Positions 8,869 through 17,287 are shown, numbered from the stretch's first letter. The stretch: 64,000 nt of DNA from Planctopirus ephydatiae (GCF_007752345.1 NZ_CP036299.1:2557001-2621000); one strand, 5' to 3'. Translations and numbers: made by a program. Notes: generated by a model from the letters alone, not told the origin.

Positions 8869-9570
8869 ATGGTTGAGCCTCTGGAAAATCTGAATCAACA
8901 GATTGTGACCTGTGCACGCTGCCCCCGTTTGCGCGAATGGTGCCAGAACGTGGCCCGTGAGAAAAAACGCGAGTTTATGAATGATGATTATTGGGGGCGT
9001 CCTGTTCCAAATCTGCTTCCTGTGCAAACGCAACCTGGTGATCGCGGACTGCTCATCATTGGACTGGCACCGGCAGCACATGGTGCCAATCGCACCGGCA
9101 GAATGTTCACGGGTGACCGCAGTGGCGAGTGGCTGTATCGAGCGCTTCACAAGGCAGGTTTTGCGAACCAGGCCACCAGTCGACATCTCGATGATGGGTT
9201 AACTCTTTCCCGCTGCGCAATTACAGCCGTCTGTCATTGTGCACCACCTGATAACAAGCCCGACAAATTGGAGATTGCGAACTGCCAGGAGTATCTCACT
9301 CAGACAATCGAATTTTTTAAGCCCCAGGTTTTTCTGGCACTTGGGCAAATTGCCTGGAATGGCTTAATGGACTATGCGAAAGCTCATCAGATGCTTTCCC
9401 ATAAGCCAGTCAAGTTTGCTCATGGCGCCTCCATCACTTTCAATGACGGGCGTCATGGGCTGGCCAGTTATCATCCCAGCCAGCAGAACACCTTCACAGG
9501 GCGACTGACCGAATCAATGTTCGACAGTATCTTTCAGGAAACCAATCGTCTACTGGCGATCGCCGACTGA
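8869..9570 (+). CDS. Family 5 uracil-DNA glycosylase (UdgB type)
   Basis: Removes uracil, and in this family often other deaminated bases, from DNA to start base excision repair. The 233 residues show motif A GLAPAAHGANRTG (65-77) and MFTGDRSG (79-86), in which alanine replaces the catalytic acid of other families as is usual for family 5. The C-terminal HPSQQN motif is at 202-207. Four cysteines likely hold a 4Fe-4S cluster: Cys15 and Cys18 at the N-terminus, then Cys124 and Cys139, a spacing like that of family 4 and 5 enzymes. It starts at ATG 8869, 9 bases after the rhomboid gene, and ends convergent with the HAD gene (18 bases apart). The family call is firm from motif A. Confidence 0.93.
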   Translation: MVEPLENLNQQIVTCARCPRLREWCQNVAREKKREFMNDDYWGRPVPNLLPVQTQPGDRGLLIIGLAPAAHGANRTGRMFTGDRSGEWLYRALHKAGFANQATSRHLDDGLTLSRCAITAVCHCAPPDNKPDKLEIANCQEYLTQTIEFFKPQVFLALGQIAWNGLMDYAKAHQMLSHKPVKFAHGASITFNDGRHGLASYHPSQQNTFTGRLTESMFDSIFQETNRLLAIAD

Positions 9571-9588
9571 ATGAGTCTTTGGAAGCAT

Positions 9589-10398
9589 CTAGAGCAATGC
9601 CACGGATTTGAGCAGTTCGGTTTGCAAAAGGTAATTCGGCGTCAGAAGTTGGACTCCAGCGGGCTTTAATTGTGCTGACTTTTCGTGATCCATGACGAAA
9701 GGATTGAGTTCTTCACCCACAATTCCTATGGGATAACCACCTAACTGACTGCAGGCACGAATCTCGGTCACGCCATCTCCAAAGGCGACCATTTCCTGTG
9801 GTGAGCAGTTTGTCTTTGCAATCCATTCGGCCATGACACTTTGCTTGCTGAAAACATGGGGCCCGTCATCTGGTGCGTAGATCCGGCCTTCGAAAAAGTG
9901 GCTGAGCCCAAGCTTCCCCAGTTCATGAACCACATCCGGTCGATAAGTACCACTCGCCAGCACGAGAGTCACATTACGACTGGCCAGGGCTTCCAGAAAC
10001 TTATGTGCACCCGGCAATGCGAGATCAGAGATGGTCTTTTCACCGCGATTGAGCTTCGTCAGACGATCATCAATGGTTTGTCGCAAATCGTGAGCAAACT
10101 CGTCGAAGTAATATCTGGGATGCTCTGGCGTTCCACCACGGGTGAGAATCGAGTGGGCCAGCCGTTCCATTTGCAGAATCGTGGGCTGCCCATTGAGCGA
10201 GAGAATTTCTGTCCGCAACTGTGGAATGAGCTGTTCCCGCTGCTCATGCGGTGTGAGCGTGGGTTCGAGATGCTTGAGCATCATTTCGAGCATGATGGGC
10301 AGCCAACCAGCTCGGACGAGGCTTAATGTCCCATCAAAATCAAAGACAGCCAGACGCACCGGGACATCCACCGATCGTGACAAAACGACTTCCAGCAC
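9589..10398 (-). CDS. HAD-superfamily phosphatase
   Basis: A soluble hydrolase of 269 residues with all four HAD motifs: FDFDGTLS (19-26, nucleophile Asp20 and acid Asp22), LVLASGTYRP (145-154, Ser149), the lysine near FSKQS (Lys185) and VAFGDGVTE (204-212). A helical cap domain lies between motifs I and II at about 30-125, giving the subclass I layout seen in phosphoserine and sugar phosphatases. The start is GTG at 10398 with GAGGAG nine bases before it. It is divergent from the ROK kinase gene with about 120 bases between, which raises the possibility of opposed phosphorylation and dephosphorylation of one sugar. That is inference, and the substrate is unknown. Confidence 0.87.
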   Translation of the reverse strand: MLEVVLSRSVDVPVRLAVFDFDGTLSLVRAGWLPIMLEMMLKHLEPTLTPHEQREQLIPQLRTEILSLNGQPTILQMERLAHSILTRGGTPEHPRYYFDEFAHDLRQTIDDRLTKLNRGEKTISDLALPGAHKFLEALASRNVTLVLASGTYRPDVVHELGKLGLSHFFEGRIYAPDDGPHVFSKQSVMAEWIAKTNCSPQEMVAFGDGVTEIRACSQLGGYPIGIVGEELNPFVMDHEKSAQLKPAGVQLLTPNYLLQTELLKSVALL

Positions 10399-10518
10399 AG
10401 AATCGACTCCTCAAGATTCCAGAAAAGATTTTCTTGATGAATTGAATCCGAGTAATGTTCAATACGCCAGCCACAATCTCTTGCGACCGCTGAGTGATGT
10501 CACTTGAAGGATTCGAAA

Positions 10519-11475
10519 ATGTACCAGATGGGAATTGAAATCGGAGGAACCAAACTTCAATTGGCTGTCGGTCAAGCTGGCGAAACCAGTTTTTTAGAAA
10601 TCGTACGGCATGATGTCGACCGGTCATTAGGAGCCCCGAGCATTTTGAGCGTCCTGGAAGTTGAAGTTCCCAGGCTTTGCCAGCAGTATCAGATCAGTGG
10701 TGTGGGTGTGGGTTTCGGTGGCCCCGTCTGGTCTGATCAAGGCGTTGTGCAGACCTCACATCAGGTTCGTGGCTGGGATCACTTTCCATTGGGAAACTGG
10801 CTTCATGAACGGTCACGTTGCCCCGTCATCCTGGCTAATGACTGTGACACGGCTGGTCTGGCTGAGGCTCGATTTGGAGCCGGGATGGGCAAATCGTCGA
10901 TGTTCTACATCACTGTAGGGACAGGAATTGGTGGCGGGCTGATTCTTAATGGCCGCATTCATGGCACATCACGACCAGCTGCGGCAGAGATCGGGCATTT
11001 GCGACCCGGCCTCGATGCCTGCAGCCCGAGCCAGACAATTGAGGCTTTGGCAGCAGGGCCGGCGATCAGTGAGTTCACTGCCCGCCAGCTTCTTGTACTG
11101 ACGGAAACCGAAACTCTCTCTTCGGATGCGCGAGAAATCCTGGATAGTTGCGAAGGAGATCTTGATCGCCTCACGACCCGGCTGTTGGGAATTCACGCTG
11201 GTAATGGCAACAGCATTGCTCTACGTGCATTTGCCGAGGCGGCTCATGCTCTGGGCTGGGGCATTGCTCAGATGATCACCTTGATCGCCCCGGAAAGAGT
11301 GGTCATTGGTGGAGGTGTCTCTCTCACGAAACCGCACGTTTTTCTCGAACCCCTTACCAAGTTCACGGAAACCTATGTCTTTGGTCAACTGAAAGACTCG
11401 TATGACATTGTTCCCGCTGCACTGGGTGAGACTGTTGTCCTGCACGGAGCCTTGGCACTTGCCCAGAATGCCTGA
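10519..11475 (+). CDS. ROK-family sugar kinase
   Basis: A protein of 318 residues of the ROK group (glucokinase-like). It shows the phosphate-binding GIEIGGTK (5-12), the catalytic-aspartate segment ANDCD (106-110, Asp108), the second phosphate motif VGTGIGGG (133-140) and EIGH (157-160). There is no DNA-binding N-terminal domain, so it is a kinase type rather than a repressor. Odd point: the zinc motif CxCGxxGCxE that normally follows EIGH is missing. The stretch is shortened to LRPGLDACSPSQTIEALAAG with a single cysteine. A TTG five codons upstream keeps the frame open, but ATG 10519 has GAAGGA at 10506-10511, well spaced. Substrate (glucose, fructose, mannose or an amino sugar) cannot be read. 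Confidence 0.88.
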   Translation: MYQMGIEIGGTKLQLAVGQAGETSFLEIVRHDVDRSLGAPSILSVLEVEVPRLCQQYQISGVGVGFGGPVWSDQGVVQTSHQVRGWDHFPLGNWLHERSRCPVILANDCDTAGLAEARFGAGMGKSSMFYITVGTGIGGGLILNGRIHGTSRPAAAEIGHLRPGLDACSPSQTIEALAAGPAISEFTARQLLVLTETETLSSDAREILDSCEGDLDRLTTRLLGIHAGNGNSIALRAFAEAAHALGWGIAQMITLIAPERVVIGGGVSLTKPHVFLEPLTKFTETYVFGQLKDSYDIVPAALGETVVLHGALALAQNA

Positions 11476-11543
11476 CGAGGACGTCTGGCTCTTGAGATGA
11501 AACAAGTGGTGAGATGACGAATGTGGCAACGCCATTAATGACA

Positions 11544-11604
11544 ATCACGGCTTTGCTCAAGAGTGAACGATGTGTGGTCATCAACTCTTGAGCAAAACCG
11601 TGAT
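11544..11604. repeat. 21-bp inverted repeat (long hairpin)
   Basis: The arms at 11544-11564 and 11584-11604 are complementary at 20 of 21 positions around a 19-base loop. The odd pair is C-A when read on the plus strand but G-U on the minus strand, so a minus-strand RNA would form an unbroken stem. It lies between the end of the ROK gene and the end of the minus-strand 61-residue gene. Neither side is followed by a clear run of T. It may end convergent transcripts or stabilise a 3' end. Confidence 0.8.
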
Positions 11605-11684
11605 GGATGGGACTGAAAAGATCGGGTACTACTCAATCAGCCGATACTCAACCTGTGAGTCGATCAATTCTGCTTGTGTGAAAA

Positions 11685-11870
11685 TTACTTGGCGGCTTCG
11701 AGCTGGCGAAGTGTTTCACTCATGACGGCCACTTGGTTATTGAAGCGGTTGGAGTGAAACATGAAGGTTGCCCGCTTGACAGAGCTACCAGCAATATTGG
11801 CAAGGTTGGAGTACTTGGCAGCGAGAGCTTTCTTGACTTCGATCTTGTTCTTCAAAACTTTCAGAGACAT
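11685..11870 (-). CDS. Small basic protein of 61 residues, unknown function
   Basis: Starts MSLKVLKNKIEVKKALAA and ends LRQLEAAK, lysine-rich at the N-terminus with two likely helices (about 1-20 and 45-61). No signal peptide or membrane segment. An alternative TTG start two codons upstream exists, but ATG 11870 is the natural choice, with GGATGA a few bases before it. I do not recognise the family. It reads as real because the composition is balanced and no other gene explains the segment. It is transcribed in the same direction as the STAS, flhB and ktrA-like genes, but 213 bases separate it from the STAS gene, and its 3' side carries the long hairpin. Confidence 0.6.
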   Translation of the reverse strand: MSLKVLKNKIEVKKALAAKYSNLANIAGSSVKRATFMFHSNRFNNQVAVMSETLRQLEAAK

Positions 11871-12083
11871 GTTCAATCATCCATTCAGCAAAGCAATGAT
11901 CATCAATAAAGAGACACACTTCCGGTGTGGCTCTGTAAGTTGTGGGAGAATAACACGTTGCTACCGCTTTGTCACGTCTGAGGGGGGCAATCCTCCAGCA
12001 GACACTTAAGAGGTCCCCAACGGCAGACCTCGTTATGTCCGAGTCTCGTTCAGAAGTATTTCAAGTTCTGATTTCTGAAGTGG

Positions 12084-12542
12084 TCACGAGGCCACGGTAA
12101 TCGACTTAACCTCAAACATAGGAAGGAGATTCGTCAATCGAAGCGACTGCTGAATGTCATCGCTCGGGTTGTAAAGTTCGATCCTGTCAACCTGCTTTCG
12201 CAGGGTTGTGAGCAAGCCGAGCATGCCACTGGGCATTAATTTGACGCCACTGCAGTCAAATGCGAGGACTGAACAAGTGTTGTCTTCGAGGAGTTTTCGC
12301 AATTGCTCGCGATAGGAAGCAATGCAGAATTCATCGGGAACATCCTGCCCGCCAAAGCCCACCACCGTCAAAGCCCCGGTCTGATAGACCTGGAGGACGT
12401 CATTTCGGACGGCCGGTTTTTGACGTGGTTTGGATTGTGGGCAGGCAGTGTCTCCATCATCAAAGATACTGCCAGTGTTTGGACTTGCATCTGATGCTTT
12501 TTCGCTGTGCGAATCACCAGGAAGATCTGCCGTATCTGCCAT
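12084..12542 (-). CDS. STAS-domain protein (anti-sigma factor antagonist-like)
   Basis: A cytoplasmic protein of 152 residues. The first 45 are acidic, serine-rich and probably disordered. A STAS domain fills about 48-150. The characteristic strand-turn-helix reads VLAFDCSGVKLMPSGMLGLL (92-111). Ser105 sits where anti-sigma antagonists are phosphorylated, although the usual D-SSG is MPSG here. Such domains bind anti-sigma kinases or act as signalling adaptors, but no kinase or sigma gene is adjacent. ATG 12542 is preceded by CTGGAG. It lies 221 bases downstream of flhB on the same strand. A 6-bp hairpin (12080-12095) overlaps the stop codon. Confidence 0.8.
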   Translation of the reverse strand: MADTADLPGDSHSEKASDASPNTGSIFDDGDTACPQSKPRQKPAVRNDVLQVYQTGALTVVGFGGQDVPDEFCIASYREQLRKLLEDNTCSVLAFDCSGVKLMPSGMLGLLTTLRKQVDRIELYNPSDDIQQSLRLTNLLPMFEVKSITVAS

Positions 12543-12763
12543 TTCGGAGTCTCCAGAAAACTTAGGGACTCAAACTTGCCTGCCCAAATCCATTTGTTGG
12601 ATGATCAGTAAACACTCTCGATCAATCCAGACAACATCGTGCCAATCCAACCTGACAACCGCAAGCAGTTGTTCACCTTTCTGCTGATGAAATCTGTAAA
12701 CATTGAGGTTTGAGCATCTTCGATCAAGAATGTTCATTTCTCGCCCAGAAACGACCCGGGGCC

Positions 12764-13846
12764 TTACCTGAGGTTTCGAGGAGGCTTTCGACCGGTGATT
12801 TTGTAAACGTATGCAAGAATTTCTGCGAAGACAGCGTAGAGGTCTGAAGGGATGGGGTCACCCACTCGCGTGAGTTTGTAAAGCGCCCGGGCGACAGGTT
12901 TTCGTTCAATAATTGGAACGCCGTTCTCTGCTGCCAGCCGTCGAATCTGGGCTGCCAATTCTCCCGCTCCTTTGGCGACAACAATCGGTGCAGGCATCGT
13001 GGCGACGTCATATTTGATCGCAATAGCAATTTCTGTTGGGTTAGTGATGACGACATCGGCCGTCTTGACTGACTGAAGTTCACGCCCTTGAGTCAATTTG
13101 CGATGCGCTTCGCGCCGGCGCATGCGAATCAAAGGATCGCCGTCCATCTCCTTGTATTCGTCCCGGATTTCCTGCTTACTCATCTTCAGATCCTGCTCAT
13201 ACTTCCACCACTGAAAGGCAAAATCAGCGAGAGCAGCGACGAAGATCGCCAAAGCCATCCAGAAAATGAGAGAGATCAGTTCTGAGCCAGCCACCACAGC
13301 GACGACTGTCAAAGGTTGATGTGCCAGGGCGGCAAACCGGTGTAACCCGTCGTATACAAACCAGGTCGCCACAGACCCCAGTAACACCAGTTTTGCCAGA
13401 TTTGCACCCAGCCGAGCGACCGAAGAAATCGAGAATAACCGCTGAATTCCCGAGAGCGGATTGATCCTCTCCCATTTGGGCTGAAGCACTTCGGGTGAAA
13501 ACAAAAATCCGACTTGCAGGAGATTAATTGCAATCGCAGCCAGAGCCAGCAGTATGAGTAGTGGCGCTACCTGCCAGCCCGATTCGCCCAGGTGCGCCCA
13601 TGCCAGAGAGACAAGATCATTCTGGTCAAACGTCGTCCAGGGAGCTGCGGAAAGGCTGTTTCTCATCAAGCGGGCCATGTATTCGGCCACATTCCGACCA
13701 TGCCACCAGAGAACTCCCGCAGAGCCAAGCATTAAGGCTGCTGCCGTGAGATCCTGGCTTTTGACGACATTTCCCTGCTCGCGCGCTTCGCTACGCCTGC
13801 GCTCGGTCGGGTCTTCGGTTTTGTCGCCGGATTCATCTTCGGCCAT
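12764..13846 (-). CDS. flhB: Flagellar export-gate protein FlhB
   Basis: Inner-membrane component of the flagellar type III export apparatus that switches substrate specificity after self-cleavage. The 360 residues show the FlhB layout: an N-terminal charged segment with KTEDPTERRRSEAREQGNV (9-27), four membrane helices (about 33-50, 93-113, 145-165, 186-208), a linker with KMSKQEIRDEYKEMDGDP (221-238), and the cytoplasmic domain from 255. The cleavage motif reads NPTE (269-272) instead of the usual NPTH; the cleavable Asn-Pro is kept. ATG 13846 is preceded by AGGAGGTG. The GTG at 13858 lies inside that ribosome binding site and was rejected. It might be the paralogous EscU, but no other secretion genes are in the window, so the name rests on overall likeness. 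Confidence 0.9.
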   Translation of the reverse strand: MAEDESGDKTEDPTERRRSEAREQGNVVKSQDLTAAALMLGSAGVLWWHGRNVAEYMARLMRNSLSAAPWTTFDQNDLVSLAWAHLGESGWQVAPLLILLALAAIAINLLQVGFLFSPEVLQPKWERINPLSGIQRLFSISSVARLGANLAKLVLLGSVATWFVYDGLHRFAALAHQPLTVVAVVAGSELISLIFWMALAIFVAALADFAFQWWKYEQDLKMSKQEIRDEYKEMDGDPLIRMRRREAHRKLTQGRELQSVKTADVVITNPTEIAIAIKYDVATMPAPIVVAKGAGELAAQIRRLAAENGVPIIERKPVARALYKLTRVGDPIPSDLYAVFAEILAYVYKITGRKPPRNLR

Positions 13847-13980
13847 GGCCTGAGGCACCTCCTGTCGAGGTGATCATGCCAAACAAAGGGTGTTTCCAGA
13901 AAGATCAGTTTATTGATCCAATTCCGGGAGGTTAGGGCAGCAAATCAATTCGGGAAAATTCGTCCCAAATTTGGAAGAGA

Positions 13981-14664
13981 TCACTCGTGTGGCAATTTAC
14001 CCAGATTCTCATTCGCTCCAATCAGCATGAGAATATCCTGCTCTTCGATGACTTCATCGGGTTGTGGCACGCCGATCATTTTCCGAGTCTCTTCGAGTTC
14101 GCTCCCTGCCGGGGCTGGGATTGACCGACGGATGGCGACCAGATTGACGCCATATTTCGCTCGCAGATTCAGCTCGCGAAGTGTCTTGCCACGAAAAGCA
14201 CTGGGGGCTCTCAATTCAATCAGCGTGTAACCTTCACCCAGATCGACGAAATCCTCGAGTGAAGGGTTGGCCAGCCTTCTGGCCAGTGCAATGCCAGCTT
14301 CCGATTCGGGCTGAATCACTTCGTCGGCACCGATCTTGAGAAAAATCTGTGCATGCATCGAAGTGGTGGCTCGCACAATCACCTTGGGAATGCCCAGTTT
14401 TTTGGCCAGCACCGCCGTCAGAAGTGCTGCCTCAAAATTCTCGCCAATCGCCACAACCAGATAATCACATTTGTGAACGTCCTGGCCCCTCAAGGCCCGT
14501 TCATCGGTGGCGTCGAGCACAACAGCCACATCGACCAGATCCTTGACATCAGCCACCGCATCTGCCGAAGTATCGATGGCAATCACTTGCGCCCGCGTCG
14601 AGGCCAGTTGCTCGATGACAGCGATTCCAAATCGACCAAGACCAACAATCGCGACTCTTTGCAC
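13981..14664 (-). CDS. KtrA/TrkA-type potassium-channel regulatory subunit
   Basis: A cytoplasmic RCK protein of 227 residues that should gate a potassium uptake channel by binding nucleotide. The RCK_N Rossmann half has GLGRFG (8-13) with the strand-2 acid at Asp31, then DATDERAL and YLVVAIGENFEAALLTAV. The RCK_C half runs from about 140 to the end, with the typical ELRAPSAFRGKTLREL segment and DILMLIG. A single RCK unit means the KtrA type rather than the duplicated TrkA. The start is GTG 14664, preceded by GGGGAACAGG. No KtrB/TrkH membrane partner is adjacent. It is followed 134 bases on by flhB, a pairing that need not be functional. Confidence 0.9.
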   Translation of the reverse strand: MQRVAIVGLGRFGIAVIEQLASTRAQVIAIDTSADAVADVKDLVDVAVVLDATDERALRGQDVHKCDYLVVAIGENFEAALLTAVLAKKLGIPKVIVRATTSMHAQIFLKIGADEVIQPESEAGIALARRLANPSLEDFVDLGEGYTLIELRAPSAFRGKTLRELNLRAKYGVNLVAIRRSIPAPAGSELEETRKMIGVPQPDEVIEEQDILMLIGANENLGKLPHE

Positions 14665-14899
14665 TTGGCCTGTTCCCCAGTGAAATACTCAGCATTCTGT
14701 TTTTGAAGATGTCAGAGCCGGAAAAATTGACTGTCAATAAAGCGAGAGTCAACTTTCCATACAATGACATTTCGGACCCGCGAAACAATAATGGATTTCG
14801 TGGCTTGTGAGAAACAGAAGCACTTTGAAAGATGTCTTGGCATTTGTTTGTTCATCACATCATACCAGTTTTCGAGAATCATCAACTGGTAAGATTCTG

Positions 14900-15214
14900 A
14901 TGATGACACTCCAGTCGAATCGTTTGGAGCATGCGGAGATGTTGGAAAGAATCTGGCAGCCCGTCAGACTTTGTCATGTGACGACGGAAGTCGAGGCTCA
15001 ATTGATCGTTTCCATCTTGGATCGGGCCGGGATCCATGCTCGAGCACTCGGAGGTTATATTTCGGGCTTTCGAGCGGAAGTTCCCGGCATGGTCTCAATA
15101 CTGGTCGATCAGCTCGATTATCAGGCAGCCCGGCAGATTTACGCACAACAGCAGAAACTGGCTCAACAAATCGACTGGGACCGAATTGATGTGGGCAATC
15201 CGGAGGAAGAATAG
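14900..15214 (+). CDS. DUF2007-like putative signal-transducing protein
   Basis: About 104 residues (ATG at 14900; tandem ATG at 14903; a later ATG at 14940 is also possible). The core WQPVRLCHVTTEVEAQLIVS followed by ILDRAGIHARALGG is the beta-alpha-beta start of DUF2007 proteins, and SILVDQLDYQAARQIYAQ is the second half. The family occurs alone or fused to other domains and its function is unknown. The N-terminal domain of the rhomboid protease at 7978 has the same layout. The frame extends 31 codons further upstream, but that part is unlike the family. It is divergent from the ktrA-like gene, so the 236 bases between them must hold both promoters. Confidence 0.75.
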   Translation: MMTLQSNRLEHAEMLERIWQPVRLCHVTTEVEAQLIVSILDRAGIHARALGGYISGFRAEVPGMVSILVDQLDYQAARQIYAQQQKLAQQIDWDRIDVGNPEEE

Positions 15215-15301
15215 TTCACTTCAAAATTTCTTCTTCAAATTCCCCTCATCATTTTCGACCATCTCCAGATTCCTGATCCGGCTCTGAAAGAAAGACAACT
15301 C

Positions 15302-15700
15302 ATGGAAGAACTCATTTCAAAAGGAGCCGATTTCCTCCTCGCTGCCGGAAATCTGCTGCTGGCTTTAGCGGATGTTGGCCGAACCTGGTTACCCTGGATT
15401 TGCTGGTGCGGGTTCAGTTTGTTCTGTATCGACTGGCACAGCGCTTACCGCCTGCTGAGCCGGCAAACGGCACTTCCATTACTCCTGCTGTTCGGATTGA
15501 TCTGTACGGTGACGACATTTCTGCAGAGCACCTCGGGCGTCGTGCCGGCAACACCCATGGCTGGCGGATGGCAACTTTCTCCCTGGACGATTTCGATCAT
15601 ACAGGTTTCACTCGCAGCCAGTTTGGCCATGTTCATGGGCACAATTCAGCTGCTGGTGGCTCCTCCAGGAATCGCTGTCCGGCCAATGAGTGGTCAGTGA
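15302..15700 (+). CDS. Small membrane protein, unknown function
   Basis: A protein of 132 residues with four hydrophobic stretches: about 8-25 (amphipathic), 28-45 (tryptophan/cysteine-rich), 56-75 and 96-118. Start ATG 15302, with a weak AAAGAAAG upstream. It follows the DUF2007-like gene by 87 bases and precedes aspA by 150. I do not recognise the family. The last segment resembles TM proteins in which the C-terminus faces the cytoplasm. Confidence 0.6.
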   Translation: MEELISKGADFLLAAGNLLLALADVGRTWLPWICWCGFSLFCIDWHSAYRLLSRQTALPLLLLFGLICTVTTFLQSTSGVVPATPMAGGWQLSPWTISIIQVSLAASLAMFMGTIQLLVAPPGIAVRPMSGQ

Positions 15701-15850
15701 AACCTTTAACCAGAATGTTTTCGATATCTGGCCCTCGTGTAGTAACGGGCAATCTTTTGCCTTGCCATGATTGAAAACCACGTCTTGATTCACTCAAACT
15801 CTTAACCAAACAACTTTGTCGAGTGCTGAGAGTTCTTCAGAGAGAGACCG

Positions 15851-17287
15851 ATGACTGCCAATGCCCGACGACATGAACTCGATCCGCAAGTCCGAATCGA
15901 GCAAGATTTAATCGGTCCCAAAGAAGTTCCTGCAGACGCCTATTTTGGCGTACAGACTGTCCGAGCGATCGAAAACTTTTCGATCTCAGGCGTGCCGATC
16001 AATCATTATCCGCATCTGATTCGTGCGCTGGCCATGGTGAAAATGGCTTGTGCGAGAGCCAATTTTGATGTGGGTAAACTTTCTCCCGAAATTCTGGCGG
16101 GCATTGAGAAAGCCTGTGAAGATCTCATTGAGGGCAAACTTCACGAACACTTCGTACTGGATGTCCTTCAGGGAGGGGCTGGCACATCGACCAATATGAA
16201 TGCCAACGAAGTCATTGCCAACCGGGCACTGGAACATATGGGGCACACCAAAGGTGAGTATCGCTTCTGCGATCCCCACGACCATGTCAACAAATCTCAA
16301 TCAACGAACGATGTCTACCCCTCCGCACTTCATCTGGCTCTACTCTTGGGCAATACCGACCTGATGGGTGAATTCCGCCTGCTGATCAATTCCTTCCGTG
16401 CGAAGGCCGACGAGTTCTCTGATATCGTCAAGATGGGGCGCACCCAGCTTCAAGATGCTGTCCCCATGACTTTGGGTCAGGAGTTTCTGGGCTGGGCCAA
16501 CAGTCTCGAAGACGAACTTGATGCGCTGCAGTTCGTCGAACAGGTGCTCTACGAGGTGAATCTGGGCGGCACTGCGATTGGAACGGGCCTCAATGCCCCT
16601 CGAGGCTATGCCGCCAAATGTGTCGAACATCTCGCTGTCATTTCAAAAAAGCCGATTCATCTGGCTCGAAATCTCGTTGAAGCTACGCAGGATACTCAGG
16701 CTTTTGTGCTCTACTCAGCCACACTCAAAAGCCTGGCCATTAAGCTCTCCAAAATCTGTAATGATCTGAGATTACTCTCTTCAGGCCCGCGAACTGGTAT
16801 TAACGAAATCAACCTGCCAGCGTTACAGCCAGGCTCAACAATCATGCCGGGGAAGGTTAATCCGGTGATGCCGGAAGTGGTCAACATGGTCTGTTTTCGG
16901 GTCATCGGAAATGACCTGACAGTCACGATGGGTGCCGAGGCGGGCCAGTTACAGCTCAATGTGATGGAACCTGTGATTGCCGCCTGTCTGCTCGAATCAC
17001 AAACGCTCTTTATGAATGCTGCCCGATCGTTAAGAACCTTCTGCATCGACGGGATCACGGCCAATCGCGATGTTTGCCAGAGGTACATCGAACAGAGTGT
17101 TGGCGTGGTCACGGCATTGAATCCTCTGCTCGGATACGAGAAGGCGACTGTTCTTGCCGCTGAAGCTATGCGAACGGGCAAGGGGATTGTGCAACTTGTT
17201 CGTGAACAGCAACTTCTGACTGAAGAACAGATTCAGCATGTGCTGGATCCCTCAGCCATGACAGGGCGATCATCACATCGAGAGTAA
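15851..17287 (+). CDS. aspA: Aspartate ammonia-lyase
   Basis: Reversibly converts L-aspartate to fumarate and ammonia in the cytoplasm. The 478 residues match class II fumarase/aspartase proteins throughout: RIEQDLIGPKEVPADAYFG (15-33), GTSTNMNANE (111-120), HDHVNKSQSTNDVYPSA (143-159) and the flexible catalytic-loop signature GSTIMPGKVNP (328-338, Ser329 the likely base). Immediately after, VMPEVVNMVCFRVIGND (339-355) follows the aspartase pattern. Fumarase has a polar TQCE there, so I call aspartase rather than fumarase. Start ATG 15851 with AGAGAGA upstream. It appears to stand alone: 92 bases separate it from the ABC ATPase gene. The C-terminal tail after LDPSAM is short. Confidence 0.94.
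   Translation: MTANARRHELDPQVRIEQDLIGPKEVPADAYFGVQTVRAIENFSISGVPINHYPHLIRALAMVKMACARANFDVGKLSPEILAGIEKACEDLIEGKLHEHFVLDVLQGGAGTSTNMNANEVIANRALEHMGHTKGEYRFCDPHDHVNKSQSTNDVYPSALHLALLLGNTDLMGEFRLLINSFRAKADEFSDIVKMGRTQLQDAVPMTLGQEFLGWANSLEDELDALQFVEQVLYEVNLGGTAIGTGLNAPRGYAAKCVEHLAVISKKPIHLARNLVEATQDTQAFVLYSATLKSLAIKLSKICNDLRLLSSGPRTGINEINLPALQPGSTIMPGKVNPVMPEVVNMVCFRVIGNDLTVTMGAEAGQLQLNVMEPVIAACLLESQTLFMNAARSLRTFCIDGITANRDVCQRYIEQSVGVVTALNPLLGYEKATVLAAEAMRTGKGIVQLVREQQLLTEEQIQHVLDPSAMTGRSSHRE

Noticed and set aside
16861-17241. Possible reading of aspA as class II fumarase
   Set aside because: Residues after the GSTIMPGKVNP loop follow the aspartase pattern (VMPEVVN) and not the fumarase TQCE pattern.
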